Assembly: GCA_003268905.1 (NCBI GenBank)
Contig: QLTU01000001.1
Coordinates: 215,753-279,752, forward strand
Length of the DNA: 64,000 nucleotides
Reading direction: 5' to 3'
Origin: Acidovorax defluvii
GTDB lineage: Bacteria > Pseudomonadota > Gammaproteobacteria > Burkholderiales > Burkholderiaceae_C
A program made the translations under genes and the position numbers. Positions 11,032-21,249 of the stretch are shown piece by piece (within the stretch, counting starts at the first letter, position 1; each line of letters starts with the position of its first letter). Below the pieces are notes generated by a model. That model searched no databases. It saw only the letters and a list, made by a program, of their open reading frames with translations, and was not told the origin of the DNA.

Positions 11032-11682
11032 ATGAAAAAGCACCTTTTGCACCCCGCCGCTGCGCTGCTGGCCGCCGCGCTGCTGGCGCCGCTGTTTGCG
11101 CGCGCTCAATCGGTGGCCCTGGGCGGCATTCTGGGCACCAAGGCGCTGCTCATCGTCAACAACGGTGCGCCCAAGGGTGTGGGGGCCGGTGAGTCCCATC
11201 AGGGAGTGAAGGTGGTCGCCGTTGGCAAGGACGAGGCCATGGTCGAAATCTCGGGTGCCCGGCGCACCCTGCATCTTGGCGAGGCCCCGGTGAGCGTGGG
11301 CAGCAAGAGCGGCGGCAAGCGCGTGGTGTTGACCGCCGACAGCCGGGGGCATTTCATCAACAGCGGCACCATCAACGGCAGCGTCATGCAATACATGGTG
11401 GACACGGGCGCCTCTACCGTGGCCATCGGGCGCCCCGATGCGGAACGCATAGGCCTGAAATACCTGAGCGGCCAGCCCGTGCGCATGAGCACCGCCAACG
11501 GTGTTGCCCAGGGCTGGCGCATGAAACTCGATTCGGTGCGCATCGGTGATGTCGAGGTGTTTGGCGTGGAAGCCATCGTCACGCCCCAGTCCATGCCCTT
11601 CGTGCTGCTGGGCAACAGCTTTCTGACCGAGTTCCAGATGACCCGCACCAACGACCAGATGGTGCTGGAAAAGCGCCACTGA
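11032..11682 (+). CDS. Retropepsin-like aspartic protease, exported
   Basis: A 216-residue protein with a signal peptide (about 1-26, ending FARAQS) and a C-terminal clan AA aspartic-protease-like domain (about 100-216) carrying the active-site motif YMVDTGASTVAIG at about residues 121-133 and the later hydrophobic segment PFVLLGNSFLTEFQM. Such single-domain proteins act as homodimers in the family; the substrate is unknown. It lies 60 bases after yajQ and 10 bases before the HD-like gene. Confidence 0.85.
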   Translation: MKKHLLHPAAALLAAALLAPLFARAQSVALGGILGTKALLIVNNGAPKGVGAGESHQGVKVVAVGKDEAMVEISGARRTLHLGEAPVSVGSKSGGKRVVLTADSRGHFINSGTINGSVMQYMVDTGASTVAIGRPDAERIGLKYLSGQPVRMSTANGVAQGWRMKLDSVRIGDVEVFGVEAIVTPQSMPFVLLGNSFLTEFQMTRTNDQMVLEKRH

Positions 11683-11692
11683 CCTGCTGCCC

Positions 11693-12718
11693 ATGGCTGC
11701 CCGACTTCCCCCCGGAAACCAGCGCCACGATGGCGAATATGAAGACCTTCTGAGCCTGTGGTCCGATCTGGAATCGGCGCTGTCCGTCGTGCTCTCGGCG
11801 CCGCTGCGGGTGCAGGATTTTCCGGCCAAGGTGCGCCAGCTTGACCGCTGGTTGCAGGACCTGGTATCGCACGACATCGACGCCGCGCTGTACCTGATGT
11901 TCCAGCTGGCCTCCACCTCGACGGTGGGCTACAGCGCATCACACGCCGTGGTGTGCGCCACCCTGTGCCACATCATGGCGCAGGAACTGCAACTGCCCCC
12001 CCGCGAGCGCGACAGCCTGGTGCGGGCCGCACTCACCATGAATATCGGCATGACGGCGTTGCAAGACGTGCTGGCCGAGCAGCGCGAAAAACCCACCGCA
12101 GCCCAGCAGGAGGCGATTCGCAACCACCCCCAGGAAAGCCAGGCCCTGCTCGAACGCCTGTTCGTCAATGACGACCTCTGGCTGGACGTGGTGGGCCAGC
12201 ACCACGCCAGCATTTCCGACCGCGTGCCGCTGGCCGACCAGGAACCACAGGACCGGCTCACCCGCATCCTGGGCACGATCGACCGCTACGCCGCCATGAT
12301 CAGCCCCCGCAAGTCGCGCGCCGGCCGCAGCGCCACCGATTCCGTGCGCGCCATCGTGGGCCACGAAATCGACCAGCGCGACGAGGTCAGTTACACACTG
12401 GTGCGCTCGATCGGGCTGTGCCCGCCTGGCACTTTTGTGCGCCTGGACAACGGCGACACGGCCATCGTGCTGCGCCGGGGCGAAAAGGCCAATCAACCCC
12501 TCGTGGCCAGCCTGTTGGACAAGGCGGGCGCGCACCACGCGCGGCCAGGCATCTACCAGACCGCCGCAACGGGCAAGCCCCGCATCCAGTCGGCACTGGC
12601 CCGCTCCGCCGTGAAGGTGGAGCTCAACCACCGCACGATGGTGCGGCTGGGGCTGTATGCGGCGTCAAAGCACAACTCCGGGCTGATGGGGCTGGTCACC
12701 GCGTCCGGAGCACTCTGA
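11693..12718 (+). CDS. Degenerate HD-domain (HD-GYP-like) protein
   Basis: A 341-residue cytoplasmic protein resembling HD-GYP signalling domains in overall pattern: a helical N-terminus, then HAVVCATLCHIMAQELQLP where HD would be expected, MNIGMTALQDVLAEQ in place of HDIGK, and later HPQESQALLE and VVGQHHASISDRVPL where catalytic histidines occur in the family. The metal-binding HD and GYP motifs are altered, so phosphodiesterase activity is doubtful. A binding or sensory role is inferred. It starts 10 bases after the protease gene and is probably cotranscribed. Confidence 0.7.
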   Translation: MAARLPPGNQRHDGEYEDLLSLWSDLESALSVVLSAPLRVQDFPAKVRQLDRWLQDLVSHDIDAALYLMFQLASTSTVGYSASHAVVCATLCHIMAQELQLPPRERDSLVRAALTMNIGMTALQDVLAEQREKPTAAQQEAIRNHPQESQALLERLFVNDDLWLDVVGQHHASISDRVPLADQEPQDRLTRILGTIDRYAAMISPRKSRAGRSATDSVRAIVGHEIDQRDEVSYTLVRSIGLCPPGTFVRLDNGDTAIVLRRGEKANQPLVASLLDKAGAHHARPGIYQTAATGKPRIQSALARSAVKVELNHRTMVRLGLYAASKHNSGLMGLVTASGAL

Positions 12719-12743
12719 CAGATTGACAGCGCCCGGGGATGCG

Positions 12744-13397
12744 CTATGGCTTGTTTTTGGGCGCTGGGGCTGCCTTGGACCGGCCCAGGCGGGATTCCTT
12801 GCCCTCGATCAGGCGCCCGATGTTCTCCTTGTGGCGCCAGGCCAGCAGCATCGACATCACCCCGATGGCCACGGCAATGCTGGCCTCGGCATACCAGACC
12901 ACGCCGCTGACCAGCAGGTAATACACCGGCGCAAACACCGCAGCCACCAGTGAGGCCAGTGACGAATACCGGAAGAAAAAGGCCACGATGACCCAGGTGA
13001 GCGCCGTGGCCAGCCCCAGCCAGCCGCTGATGCCCAGCAGCACCCCTAAAGCAGTGGCCACGCCCTTGCCGCCTTCAAAGCGAAAGAACACAGGCCACAG
13101 GTGCCCCAGAAAAGCTGCCAGCCCCACCAGCGCGATGGTGCCGTCTTCCATGCCATAGGGCTTGCCAAACCAGCGCACCAGCACCACGGGCAACCACCCT
13201 TTCACCGCGTCCAGCAGCAGGGTGACGATGGCGGCGGCCTTGGACCCTGAGCGCAGCACATTGGTGGCGCCGGGGTTCTTGCTGCCATAGGTGCGCGGGT
13301 CGTTGAGCCCCATCAGGCGCGTCACGATGACGGCAAACGACAGCGAGCCCAGCAGGTAGGCAGCCAAAGTGGCCAGGACGGGGTAAACGGCGTTCAA
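12744..13397 (-). CDS. plsY: Glycerol-3-phosphate acyltransferase PlsY
   Basis: Integral membrane enzyme (217 residues) that transfers acyl groups from acyl-phosphate to glycerol-3-phosphate, the first acylation in phospholipid synthesis. Conserved motifs are [26 protein letters not shown] and [20 protein letters not shown]. About five membrane helices are visible. The start is a TTG: AAGGAG lies five bases upstream of it (13403-13408), and no ATG exists nearby in frame. It is convergent with the HD-like gene. Confidence 0.95.
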   Translation of the reverse strand: MNAVYPVLATLAAYLLGSLSFAVIVTRLMGLNDPRTYGSKNPGATNVLRSGSKAAAIVTLLLDAVKGWLPVVLVRWFGKPYGMEDGTIALVGLAAFLGHLWPVFFRFEGGKGVATALGVLLGISGWLGLATALTWVIVAFFFRYSSLASLVAAVFAPVYYLLVSGVVWYAEASIAVAIGVMSMLLAWRHKENIGRLIEGKESRLGRSKAAPAPKNKP

Positions 13398-13445
13398 ATC
13401 AGCTCCTTGGGGTAACAACAACGCAGCGCACTGCGCCGGGGCGGC

Positions 13446-13949
13446 CTATTCTGCCAGCGCGCAGTGCACCGGCGTGGCACCCAGCAACTGAACGCACACC
13501 TGCGGGTCGATCTGCACCAGAAAACCGCGCCGCCCGCCATTGATGGCAATGCGCGGCAGCTCCAGCACCGATGCTTCGATGTACACGGGCATGGTCTTGC
13601 GGGTGCCAAACGGCGATGTGCCCCCCACCAGATAGCCGCTGTGGCGGTTGGCTACCTCGGGCTTGCACGGCTCGACCGATTTGGCGCCGATCTGCCGCGC
13701 CAGGTTTTTGGTGGAAACCTTGCAGTCGCCGTGCATCAGCACGATGAGCGGCTTGGCATCCTGGTCCTGCATCACCAGCGTCTTGACGACTGTGTGCTCA
13801 GGAAGCCCCAGGCTGGCCGCGCTGTGCGCGGTGCCGCCGTGCTCCACATAGTCATAGGGGTGCTCGGTGAATTCCACCTGGTGGCTCTTGAGCAGTTGCG
13901 TGGCGGGGGTCTCGCTTACGTGCACGCCCTTGCCGTCCTTTTTGGCCAT
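13446..13949 (-). CDS. ybaK: Cys-tRNA(Pro) deacylase YbaK/EbsC
   Basis: Editing enzyme of 167 residues that hydrolyses Cys-tRNA(Pro) misacylated by prolyl-tRNA synthetase. Family segments seen include VVKTLVMQDQDAKPLIVLMHGD, with a catalytic lysine expected around K-T-L-V, and GYLVGGTSPFGTRKTMPVY. It is followed by plsY on the same strand with about 48 bases between. A repeat copy lies directly before its start. Confidence 0.93.
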   Translation of the reverse strand: MAKKDGKGVHVSETPATQLLKSHQVEFTEHPYDYVEHGGTAHSAASLGLPEHTVVKTLVMQDQDAKPLIVLMHGDCKVSTKNLARQIGAKSVEPCKPEVANRHSGYLVGGTSPFGTRKTMPVYIEASVLELPRIAINGGRRGFLVQIDPQVCVQLLGATPVHCALAE

Positions 13950-13957
13950 AATTGAAT

Positions 13958-14006
13958 CAAAAATAATAGCTGCTTGCGCTTTATCTGTAAGCGCCAGAGG
14001 CCGATT
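13958..14006 (-). repeat. Interspersed ~50-bp repeat, copy 3
   Basis: Reverse copy: AAAAATAATAGCTGCTTGCG followed by CTTTATCTGTAAGCGCCAGA and GGCCGATTT. It lies between the aldo/keto reductase gene and ybaK. Confidence 0.9.
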
Positions 14007-14011
14007 TCATC

Positions 14012-15073
14012 TTAAATTGCAGGATCACCCACCTGCCAGCGAATCTGGTCTATGGCCGCCAGCAATTCTGGCGAAAGCGTGGTGCCCCAGGCGCTCAGGT
14101 CTTCGTCCAGCTGCGCCAGCGAGGTCACGCCAATGATGGTGCTGCCCACGCGCCAGTTGTTGTAGCAAAAGGCCAGTGCCAGTTGCGTGGGCGTCAGGCC
14201 ATGCTCGCGCGCGAGCTGGTTGTAGAGACGCGCGGCGGCCAGCGCCTCAGGGCGGCCCCAGCGTTGTTTGCGCACCGATTCATAGCTGGCAATGCGGGCA
14301 CCCTGGGGCGTGCCGGGCCCTTCAATACCGCTGGCATCGTACTTGCCCGTCAACAGGCCAAAGCCCAGCGGCGAATACGCCAGCAGCGACACGTTGAGAC
14401 GGTGGCAGGTCTCGTCCAGCGCGTTGTCGTAGCTGCGGTTGATCAGGCAATAGGGGTTCTGCACCGTGGCCACGCGCGGCAGGCCATGCTGTTCGGCCAG
14501 GCGCACGAACTCGTGCACACCGTAGGGCGTTTCGTTGGACAACCCAATGTGGCGCACCTTGCCCGCCTTGACCAGCCCGGCCAGCGCCTGCAGCTGCTCG
14601 TGGATGGGCGTCTGCGCGGTTTCCTTGGCCGGGTCGTAGTACTTGGTGCCAAAGGCCGGCACATGGCGCTCGGGCCAGTGGATCTGGTAGAGGTCGATCA
14701 CATCGGTCTGCAGTCGGCGCAGGCTACCCTCGCACGAGGCCACGATGTCGGCGGCCGTCATGCCTTTGCCCTCGCGAATCCATGGCATGCCGCGCGAGGG
14801 CCCGGCCACCTTGCTGGCCAGCACCAGCTTCTGGCGCGCCCCGGGACGCTTGGCAAACCAGTTGCCGATGATGGTTTCGGTGGCGCCAAAGGTGGGCGCC
14901 CGGGCCGGCACGGCATACATCTCGGCCGTGTCGATGAAATTGACCCCGCGCTCCAGAGAGCGATCCAGAATGGCATGGGAATCGGCTTCGCCCACCTGCT
15001 CGCCAAAAGTCATGGTGCCCAGGCAGATGGGGGTGACATGCAGGCCGGACTGACCGAGCTGGATGGTTTTCAT
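14012..15073 (-). CDS. NADP(H)-dependent aldo/keto reductase (Tas-like)
   Basis: Cytoplasmic oxidoreductase of 353 residues with a TIM-barrel aldo/keto reductase fold. Signatures: GVNFIDTAEMYAVP (catalytic Asp and Tyr), LVLASKVAG (catalytic Lys), IDLYQIHWPERH (His), and the cofactor region GSTIIGVTSLAQLDEDL near the end. The sequence resembles E. coli Tas. The ATG giving MKTIQLGQSGLHVTPICLG is chosen; the upstream 23 codons are unlike the family. Physiological substrate unknown. Confidence 0.92.
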   Translation of the reverse strand: MKTIQLGQSGLHVTPICLGTMTFGEQVGEADSHAILDRSLERGVNFIDTAEMYAVPARAPTFGATETIIGNWFAKRPGARQKLVLASKVAGPSRGMPWIREGKGMTAADIVASCEGSLRRLQTDVIDLYQIHWPERHVPAFGTKYYDPAKETAQTPIHEQLQALAGLVKAGKVRHIGLSNETPYGVHEFVRLAEQHGLPRVATVQNPYCLINRSYDNALDETCHRLNVSLLAYSPLGFGLLTGKYDASGIEGPGTPQGARIASYESVRKQRWGRPEALAAARLYNQLAREHGLTPTQLALAFCYNNWRVGSTIIGVTSLAQLDEDLSAWGTTLSPELLAAIDQIRWQVGDPAI

Positions 15074-15256
15074 GCAGGCTCCAAAAATGATGCGCCGCAG
15101 TGTAAGGCGCTCGCAGCCGCAGGCGGGTGGGCTGCACTGCATCGCTCAGTGCCGCCCGGGGGCATTGTTCGCCCAGCCCAGGCCCGCCACAACGGCCGCC
15201 GCCGGGCAGTCGTGTGGTTGACAGCCATCCAGCGCAGCGCCCCCAATAATGCCGCC

Positions 15257-16180
15257 ATGTATCCAGCACTCCGCCCCAGCCGCAGCCACTTCGTCCCCTT
15301 GCGCACCCTGCGTTACCACCTGCACCTGTGGGGCGAGGCGGTGCCCGGCAGCACCCCGCTGGTGCTGCTGCATGGCTGGATGGATGTGGGCGCCTCGTAC
15401 CAGTTTGTGGTGGATGCGTTCTCGCAGGCTTTTGCCGCAGGGCGCCAGATCATTGCGCCCGACTGGCGCGGCTTTGGCCAAAGCCAGTTGCCATCGCCCT
15501 GCGATCACTATGTGTTTGCCGATTACCTGGCCGACCTCGACCAGCTGCTCGACCAGGTGGTGGGCGAGCAGCCCGTCGATCTGGTGGGGCACAGCATGGG
15601 CGGCAACGTTGCCATGTCGTATGCGGGCGTGCGCCCCGCACGCATCCGCCGCCTTGTCAACCTCGAAGGCTTTGGCATGCCAGCCACCCAGCCCAGCCAG
15701 GCACCCGCCCGTTATGCGCAGTGGATGGACGAGATGAAGCAGCTGCAGCAGGGCGCCATGGCGCTCAAGTCGTACGACAGCGCGGCAGGCGTGGCCCAGC
15801 GCCTCATGAAGACCAACCCGCGCCTTTCGCAGGACAAGGCAGACTGGCTGGCACAGCACTGGGCCGCGCCCAACGCCAGCGGGCAGTGGAACATTCTGGG
15901 CGACCCGGCGCACAAGATCACCAGCGCGCAACTGTTTCGCCTGGACGAAGTGTTGGCGCTATACGAAGCCATCAGCGCGCCCACGCTGGCCGTGGAGGCT
16001 GGCGACGACAGCCTGGGACAGTGGTGGAAAGGCAAATACAGCCTGGACGAATACCACCAGCGCCTGACCCATGTGCGCAACTGCCGCATTGCCGTGGTCC
16101 CGGACGCAGGCCACATGCTGCACCACGACCAGCCCGAGGCGGTGGCGGCACTGATCGAGCAGTTTGTGGGCGACTTTTAA
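15257..16180 (+). CDS. Alpha/beta-fold hydrolase
   Basis: A 307-residue protein with the alpha/beta hydrolase pattern: oxyanion segment LVLLHGWMDVGASYQF near residue 37, nucleophile elbow LVGHSMGGNVAMSY near 113, and the terminal catalytic histidine in PDAGHMLHHDQPEAV near 285. There is no signal peptide, so it is cytoplasmic. The reading frame is open far upstream, but family-like sequence begins only at the ATG at 15257. Substrate unknown. Confidence 0.88.
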   Translation: MYPALRPSRSHFVPLRTLRYHLHLWGEAVPGSTPLVLLHGWMDVGASYQFVVDAFSQAFAAGRQIIAPDWRGFGQSQLPSPCDHYVFADYLADLDQLLDQVVGEQPVDLVGHSMGGNVAMSYAGVRPARIRRLVNLEGFGMPATQPSQAPARYAQWMDEMKQLQQGAMALKSYDSAAGVAQRLMKTNPRLSQDKADWLAQHWAAPNASGQWNILGDPAHKITSAQLFRLDEVLALYEAISAPTLAVEAGDDSLGQWWKGKYSLDEYHQRLTHVRNCRIAVVPDAGHMLHHDQPEAVAALIEQFVGDF

Positions 16181-16182
16181 TC

Positions 16183-16234
16183 AAAATGACTGCTAGCCCT
16201 TATGCAGCAAGCGCCATAAGCTATCATTTTTGAT
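16183..16234 (+). repeat. Interspersed ~50-bp repeat, copy 4
   Basis: Forward copy immediately after the hydrolase stop codon: CTGCTAGCCCTTATGCAGCA followed by AGCGCCATAAGCTATCATTT. Confidence 0.9.
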
Positions 16235-16356
16235 TGTTCTCAGGCAATGGCACGGCTGCTGCTACGGGTTGCTGGCCTGCCAAGGGGCATTGGACGGCAC
16301 AGAGCGCGTCCCATGAGAAAATCACGGGTTATTTACAGAACACCCAGGACAACACC

Positions 16357-17461
16357 ATGGACGCAGAACGTATCAACCTCATTGGCAACACCCTCAACGA
16401 CCTGGCCGTGCGAACGCAAGAGTTACGGAGGTATCTTTGACTTCGATGCCAAATTTGAACGCCTGCGCACGGTAAACGCATCGCTGGAAGACCCTTCGGT
16501 CTGGAACGATCCCAAAAAAGCCCAGGAGCTGGGCAAAGAAAAGAAATCCCTGGACGGCGTGGTGCTCACGCTCGACAAGCTCACGCGTGAGCTGGCCGAC
16601 AACACCGAGCTCTACGACATGAGCAAGGAAGAAGGCGACGAAGCGGGCCTGATGACCATCGAAGCCGAGACCGCCAAGCTCAAACCCGAGATCGAACAGC
16701 TCGAGTTCCGGCGCATGTTCCGCAACGAGGCCGACCCGCTCAACTGCTTTGTCGACATCCAGGCCGGCGCCGGTGGCACCGAGGCTTGCGACTGGGCCAG
16801 CATGCTGCTGCGCCAGTACCTCAAGTACGCCGAGCGCAAGGGCTTCAAGACCACGGTCGAAGAAGAAACCCCAGGCGACGTGGCGGGCATCAAGAGCGCC
16901 ACGATCAAGATCGAGGGCGAATACGCCTACGGCCTGCTGCGCACCGAAACCGGCGTGCACCGCCTGGTGCGCAAGAGCCCGTTCGACAGCTCGGGCGGGC
17001 GCCACACCAGCTTTGCCAGCCTGTTTGTCTACCCCGAGATTGATGACTCGATCCAGATCGACATCAACCCCGCTGATGTGCGCACCGACACTTACCGCGC
17101 ATCCGGCGCGGGCGGCCAGCACATCAACAAGACCGACTCGGCCGTGCGCCTGACGCACATGCCCACGGGCATCGTGGTGCAGTGTCAGGACGGCCGCAGC
17201 CAGCACGGCAACCGCGACATCGCCTGGCAGCGCCTGCGCTCCAAGCTCTACGACTTTGAGATGCGCAAGCGCCAGGAAGAAGCGCAAAAGCTGGAAGACA
17301 CCAAGACCGATGTCGGCTGGGGCCACCAGATTCGCAGCTATGTGCTGGACAACAGCCGTATCAAGGACCTGCGCACCAACGTCGAAATCTCTGCCACCCA
17401 GAAGGTGCTGGACGGCGACCTCGACGCATTCATCGAAGCCTCCCTCAAGCAGGGCGTTTAA
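16357..17461 (+). CDS. prfB: Peptide chain release factor 2, programmed +1 frameshift
   Basis: Release factor recognising UAA and UGA. A first frame of 27 codons ([20 protein letters not shown]...RRYL) ends at TGA (16438-16440); the second frame continues from GAC (16439) to 17461, giving 367 residues. The slip site is GGAGG-TAT-CTT-TGA-C, with the internal Shine-Dalgarno-like GGAGG at 16427-16431. This is the classic autoregulatory arrangement. Downstream, the codon-recognition SPF tripeptide ([14 protein letters not shown]) and catalytic GGQ ([16 protein letters not shown]) are present. It lies 9 bases before pepN. Confidence 0.98.
16427..16441 (+). promoter_or_regulatory. prfB +1 frameshift signal
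   Basis: GGAGGTATCTTTGAC: an anti-Shine-Dalgarno-pairing stretch three bases before the slippery CTT, then in-frame UGA followed by C. When release factor 2 is scarce, slow termination allows a +1 shift. Confidence 0.97.
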
Positions 17462-17470
17462 GGAAAACCC

Positions 17471-20218
17471 ATGTTGCTACTGCGTGACGGCCAGGCCCAG
17501 GCGCCCGCCATTCACCGCGCCGACTACCAGGCCCCGGCCTGGTGGATCGACACCGTCGACCTGACGTTCGACCTGGACCCCGCCAAGACCCGCGTGCTCA
17601 ACAAGATGCGGCTGCGCCGCAACCCGGACGTGGCGGCCCAACCGCTGCGCCTGGACGGCGAAGAGCTGAACCTGGCGCGCGTCATGGTCAACGGCGGCGG
17701 CACCTCGTTCAAGATGGATGGCAACCAGCTGGTGCTGGAAAACCTGCCCGAAGGCACCGACTCCTTCGATCTGGAGATCTTCACCACCTGCGCGCCCGCC
17801 AAGAACACGCAGCTCATGGGCCTTTATGTGAGCCAGGGCACGTTCTTCACGCAGTGCGAGGCCGAGGGCTTTCGGCGCATCACCTATTTTCTCGACCGGC
17901 CGGACGTCATGGCCAGCTACACCGTCACCCTGCGTGCCGACAAGGCACTCTACCCCGTGCTGCTGAGTAACGGCAACCTGGTGGACAGCGGTGCGCTCGA
18001 CGATGGCCGTCACTTTGCCAAATGGGTTGATCCGCACAAGAAACCCTGCTACCTGTTCGCGCTGGTGGCCGGCAAGCTGGTGGCGCGAGAGCAGCTCATC
18101 AAGAGCCGCTCGGGCTCCAACCACCTGCTGCAGGTTTACGTACGCCCCGGCGATCTGGGCAAGACCGAGCACGCCATGAACTCGCTGATGTACAGCGTGG
18201 CCTGGGACGAGGCGCGCTTTGGCCTGCCGCTCGACCTGGAGCGCTTCATGATCGTCGCCACCAGCGACTTCAACATGGGCGCCATGGAGAACAAGGGCCT
18301 GAACATCTTCAACACCAAGTATGTTCTGGCCAGCGAAGCCACCGCCACCGACACCGACTTCGCCAACATCGAGAGCGTGGTCGGCCACGAGTATTTCCAC
18401 AACTGGACGGGCAACCGCGTCACCTGCCGCGACTGGTTCCAGCTCAGCCTGAAAGAAGGCCTCACGGTCTTTCGCGACCAGGAGTTCAGCCAGGACCTGG
18501 CCGGCAGCCCATCGGCGCGCGCCGTCAAGCGCATCGAAGACGTGCGCGTGCTGCGCACCGCCCAGTTCCCCGAGGACGCCGGCCCCATGGCCCACCCGGT
18601 GCGGCCCGACAGCTACATCGAGATCAACAACTTCTACACCGTCACCATCTACGAAAAAGGTGCCGAGGTGGTGCGCATGATGCAAACACTGGCTACCGGA
18701 GGGGCCTCGGGAATCTCGGGTCGCGAAGGCTTTGCGCGTGGCATGAAGCTGTATTTCGAGCGCCACGACGGCCAGGCCGTGACCTGTGACGACTTCGCCA
18801 GCGCCATTGCCGACGCCAACCCCACCAGCGACCTGGCGCGCTTGCTGCCCGCGTTCAAGCGCTGGTACAGCCAGGCCGGCACGCCCCATGTGCACGCCAC
18901 CGGCAACTACGACGCGGCTGCCCGCACCTACACGCTCACGCTCACGCAAAGCTGCGCCCCCACGCCTGGCCAGAGCGCCAAGGAGCCGTTCCTCATTCCA
19001 GTGGAGCTGGGCCTGCTCAGCGCCAGCGGCGCCGCCCTGCCCTTGCAGATGGCGGACGAAAGCGCCCCGGGCGCCGCATCGCGCACCGTGGTACTCACCG
19101 AGCCCACGCAAACGCTCACCTTCGTGCATGTGGATGCCGAGCCGGTGCCCTCGCTGCTGCGCAACTTCAGCGCCCCCGTGGTACTGGACATCGACTACAC
19201 CGACGCCCAGTTGCTCACGCTGCTGGCGCACGATGCGGACGCTTTCAACCGCTGGGAAGCAGGCCAGCGCCTGGCACTGCGAATTGCTATAAATACAATA
19301 GCTGACAGCGCTTATCAGGCAAGCGCCAATGGCACTTTTGACCATAAATTTCTTGATGCCGACTTCATCGAGGCCATGCGCACCGTGCTGCGCAACCCGG
19401 CACTCGATGCGGCCTTCAAGGAGCTGGTGCTCACCCTGCCCTCCGAAACCTACATCGCAGAGCAGCTCGACGTGGTGGACCCGCAGCGCATCCATGCCGT
19501 GCGCGAAGCCATGCGTGAGCAACTGGCGCTGGCCCTGCAAGCCGACTGGGAATGGGCCTGGGAGCAAAACCAGGACACCGGTGGCTACCGCCCCGACCCG
19601 GTCTCTTGCGGCCGCCGTGCACTCAGCGGCCTGGCGCTGCAGATGCTGTGCATTGCCGCCCGGCGCACCGGCGATGTGGTCTGGCCCGGCAAGGCCTACC
19701 AGCGCTTCAAGGTGGCGGCCAACATGACCGACCGCTTCAACGCCCTCACCGCCCTGGTCGCCAGCGGCAGCGAACTGGCAGCCCCTGCCCTCGCACGCTT
19801 TCACACGCTGTTCAAAGACGAGCCCCTGGTCATCGACAAGTGGTTTGCCCTGCAGGCGGGCGCGCCCGACCGCGGCGGCAACGTGCTTCCCGCCGTGCGC
19901 CAGCTCATGCAACACCCGGACTTCAGCCTGAAAAACCCCAACCGCGCGCGCAGTGTGATCTTCAGCTATTGCAGTGCCAACCCCGGTGCCTTTCACCGGG
20001 CGGACGCGGCAGGCTATGTGTTCTGGAGCGACCGGGTGATCGAACTCGACGCCATCAACCCGCAAGTGGCCGCACGCCTGGCGCGCGCCCTCGACCGCTG
20101 GAAGAAGCTGGCCGAACCCTGGCGCAGTGGCGCCCGCGAGGCCATCGCCCGCGTGGCCGCTCGCCCCGACCTGAGCAACGACGTGCGCGAGGTCGTCACC
20201 CGCGCACTGGCCGAATAA
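17471..20218 (+). CDS. pepN: Aminopeptidase N (M1 family)
   Basis: Zinc aminopeptidase of 915 residues that removes N-terminal residues from peptides in the cytoplasm. The exopeptidase motif GAMENKGLN is near residue 275 and the zinc site [16 protein letters not shown] near 306, with the second-shell [14 protein letters not shown] after it. Length fits the E. coli-like family (about 870-900) plus a short insertion: at about residues 604-625 the coding sequence runs through a reverse copy of the interspersed repeat, giving a non-family segment around [17 protein letters not shown]. It starts 9 bases after prfB. Confidence 0.96.
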   Translation: MLLLRDGQAQAPAIHRADYQAPAWWIDTVDLTFDLDPAKTRVLNKMRLRRNPDVAAQPLRLDGEELNLARVMVNGGGTSFKMDGNQLVLENLPEGTDSFDLEIFTTCAPAKNTQLMGLYVSQGTFFTQCEAEGFRRITYFLDRPDVMASYTVTLRADKALYPVLLSNGNLVDSGALDDGRHFAKWVDPHKKPCYLFALVAGKLVAREQLIKSRSGSNHLLQVYVRPGDLGKTEHAMNSLMYSVAWDEARFGLPLDLERFMIVATSDFNMGAMENKGLNIFNTKYVLASEATATDTDFANIESVVGHEYFHNWTGNRVTCRDWFQLSLKEGLTVFRDQEFSQDLAGSPSARAVKRIEDVRVLRTAQFPEDAGPMAHPVRPDSYIEINNFYTVTIYEKGAEVVRMMQTLATGGASGISGREGFARGMKLYFERHDGQAVTCDDFASAIADANPTSDLARLLPAFKRWYSQAGTPHVHATGNYDAAARTYTLTLTQSCAPTPGQSAKEPFLIPVELGLLSASGAALPLQMADESAPGAASRTVVLTEPTQTLTFVHVDAEPVPSLLRNFSAPVVLDIDYTDAQLLTLLAHDADAFNRWEAGQRLALRIAINTIADSAYQASANGTFDHKFLDADFIEAMRTVLRNPALDAAFKELVLTLPSETYIAEQLDVVDPQRIHAVREAMREQLALALQADWEWAWEQNQDTGGYRPDPVSCGRRALSGLALQMLCIAARRTGDVVWPGKAYQRFKVAANMTDRFNALTALVASGSELAAPALARFHTLFKDEPLVIDKWFALQAGAPDRGGNVLPAVRQLMQHPDFSLKNPNRARSVIFSYCSANPGAFHRADAAGYVFWSDRVIELDAINPQVAARLARALDRWKKLAEPWRSGAREAIARVAARPDLSNDVREVVTRALAE
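19284..19345 (-). repeat. Interspersed ~50-bp repeat, copy 5, inside pepN
   Basis: Reverse copy: AATACAATAGCTGACAGCGC followed by TTATCAGGCAAGCGCCAATG and GCACTTTTG. It is read in frame by pepN without a stop. Confidence 0.85.
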
Positions 20219-20229
20219 GGAGAATTTTC

Positions 20230-21237
20230 ATGGCAAACAAAATCAGCCTGACCCGCTACCTGGTCGAACAACAGCGTGTGGACGGCCTCATCCCCGGGCA
20301 ACTGCGCCTGCTGCTGGAAGTGGTGGCGCGTGCCTGCAAGAGCATCAGCCACGCCGTCAACAAAGGCGCGCTGGGCGGCGTGCTCGGCAGCACCGAGAGC
20401 GAGAACGTGCAGGGCGAAATCCAGAAAAAGCTCGACATCATCGCCAACGAAGTGCTCATCGAGGCCAACGAATGGGGCGGCCACCTGGCCGGCATGGCCA
20501 GCGAGGAAATGGATGGCATCTACGTGGTGCCCAACCGCTACCCCAAGGGCGAATACCTGCTGCTGTTCGATCCCCTGGACGGCTCCAGCAACATTGACGT
20601 GAACGTCAGCATCGGCACCATTTTCAGCGTGCTCAAGATGCCGGAAGACGATCGCGGCGTGGACGAAGGCGACTTCCTGCAAAAGGGCAGCCAGCAAGTG
20701 GCCGCCGGTTACTGCGTCTACGGCCCGCAGACCACCCTGGTGCTCACCGTGGGTGATGGCGTGGCCATGTTCACACTCGATCGCGAACAGGGCTCCTTCG
20801 TGCTGACGCAAGAGAACGTTCGCATTCCCGAGGACACCAAGGAATTCGCCATCAACATGAGCAACATGCGGCACTGGGATGAGCCCGTCAAGCGCTACAT
20901 CGACGAATGCCTGCAAGGCAAAGAAGGCCCGCGCGGCAAGGACTTCAACATGCGCTGGATCGCCAGCATGGTGGCCGACGTGCATCGCATCATGACCCGC
21001 GGCGGCATCTTCATGTACCCCTGGGACAAGCGCGAACCCAACAAGCCCGGCAAGCTGCGCCTGATGTACGAAGCCAACCCCATGGGCTGGCTCATCGAAC
21101 AAGCCGGCGGCGCCGCCACCAACGGCCGCCAGCGCATCCTCGACATCCAGCCCACGCAGCTGCATGAGCGCGTCAGCGTGATCCTCGGCTCAAAAAACGA
21201 GGTGGAGCGCGTGACAAGCTACCATTCCACGCTATAA
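20230..21237 (+). CDS. fbp: Fructose-1,6-bisphosphatase class 1
   Basis: Gluconeogenic (and Calvin-cycle type) phosphatase of 335 residues. Metal and substrate site motifs are [20 protein letters not shown] near residue 115 and the C-terminal [20 protein letters not shown]. The start [15 protein letters not shown] follows AAGGAGAA at about 8 bases; the reading frame is open upstream inside pepN. It begins 11 bases after pepN, probably in the same transcript. Its TAA stop is embedded in the -10 box of the tRNA-Thr promoter. Confidence 0.97.
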   Translation: MANKISLTRYLVEQQRVDGLIPGQLRLLLEVVARACKSISHAVNKGALGGVLGSTESENVQGEIQKKLDIIANEVLIEANEWGGHLAGMASEEMDGIYVVPNRYPKGEYLLLFDPLDGSSNIDVNVSIGTIFSVLKMPEDDRGVDEGDFLQKGSQQVAAGYCVYGPQTTLVLTVGDGVAMFTLDREQGSFVLTQENVRIPEDTKEFAINMSNMRHWDEPVKRYIDECLQGKEGPRGKDFNMRWIASMVADVHRIMTRGGIFMYPWDKREPNKPGKLRLMYEANPMGWLIEQAGGAATNGRQRILDIQPTQLHERVSVILGSKNEVERVTSYHSTL

Positions 21238-21238
21238 T
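21211..21238 (+). promoter_or_regulatory. Putative tRNA-Thr promoter within the fbp 3' end
   Basis: GTGACA (21211-21216), 16-base spacer, perfect TATAAT (21233-21238). The predicted start is only about 5 bases before the tRNA 5' end. The TAA stop codon of fbp is contained in the -10 hexamer. Confidence 0.7.
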
Positions 21239-21249
21239 CACAGGCCTAC

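Noticed and set aside
17477..20065. 862-codon open frame antisense to pepN
   Set aside because: High-GC codon bias keeps antisense frames open; the translation is His/Val/Gly-rich with no domain, while pepN on the other strand is clear.
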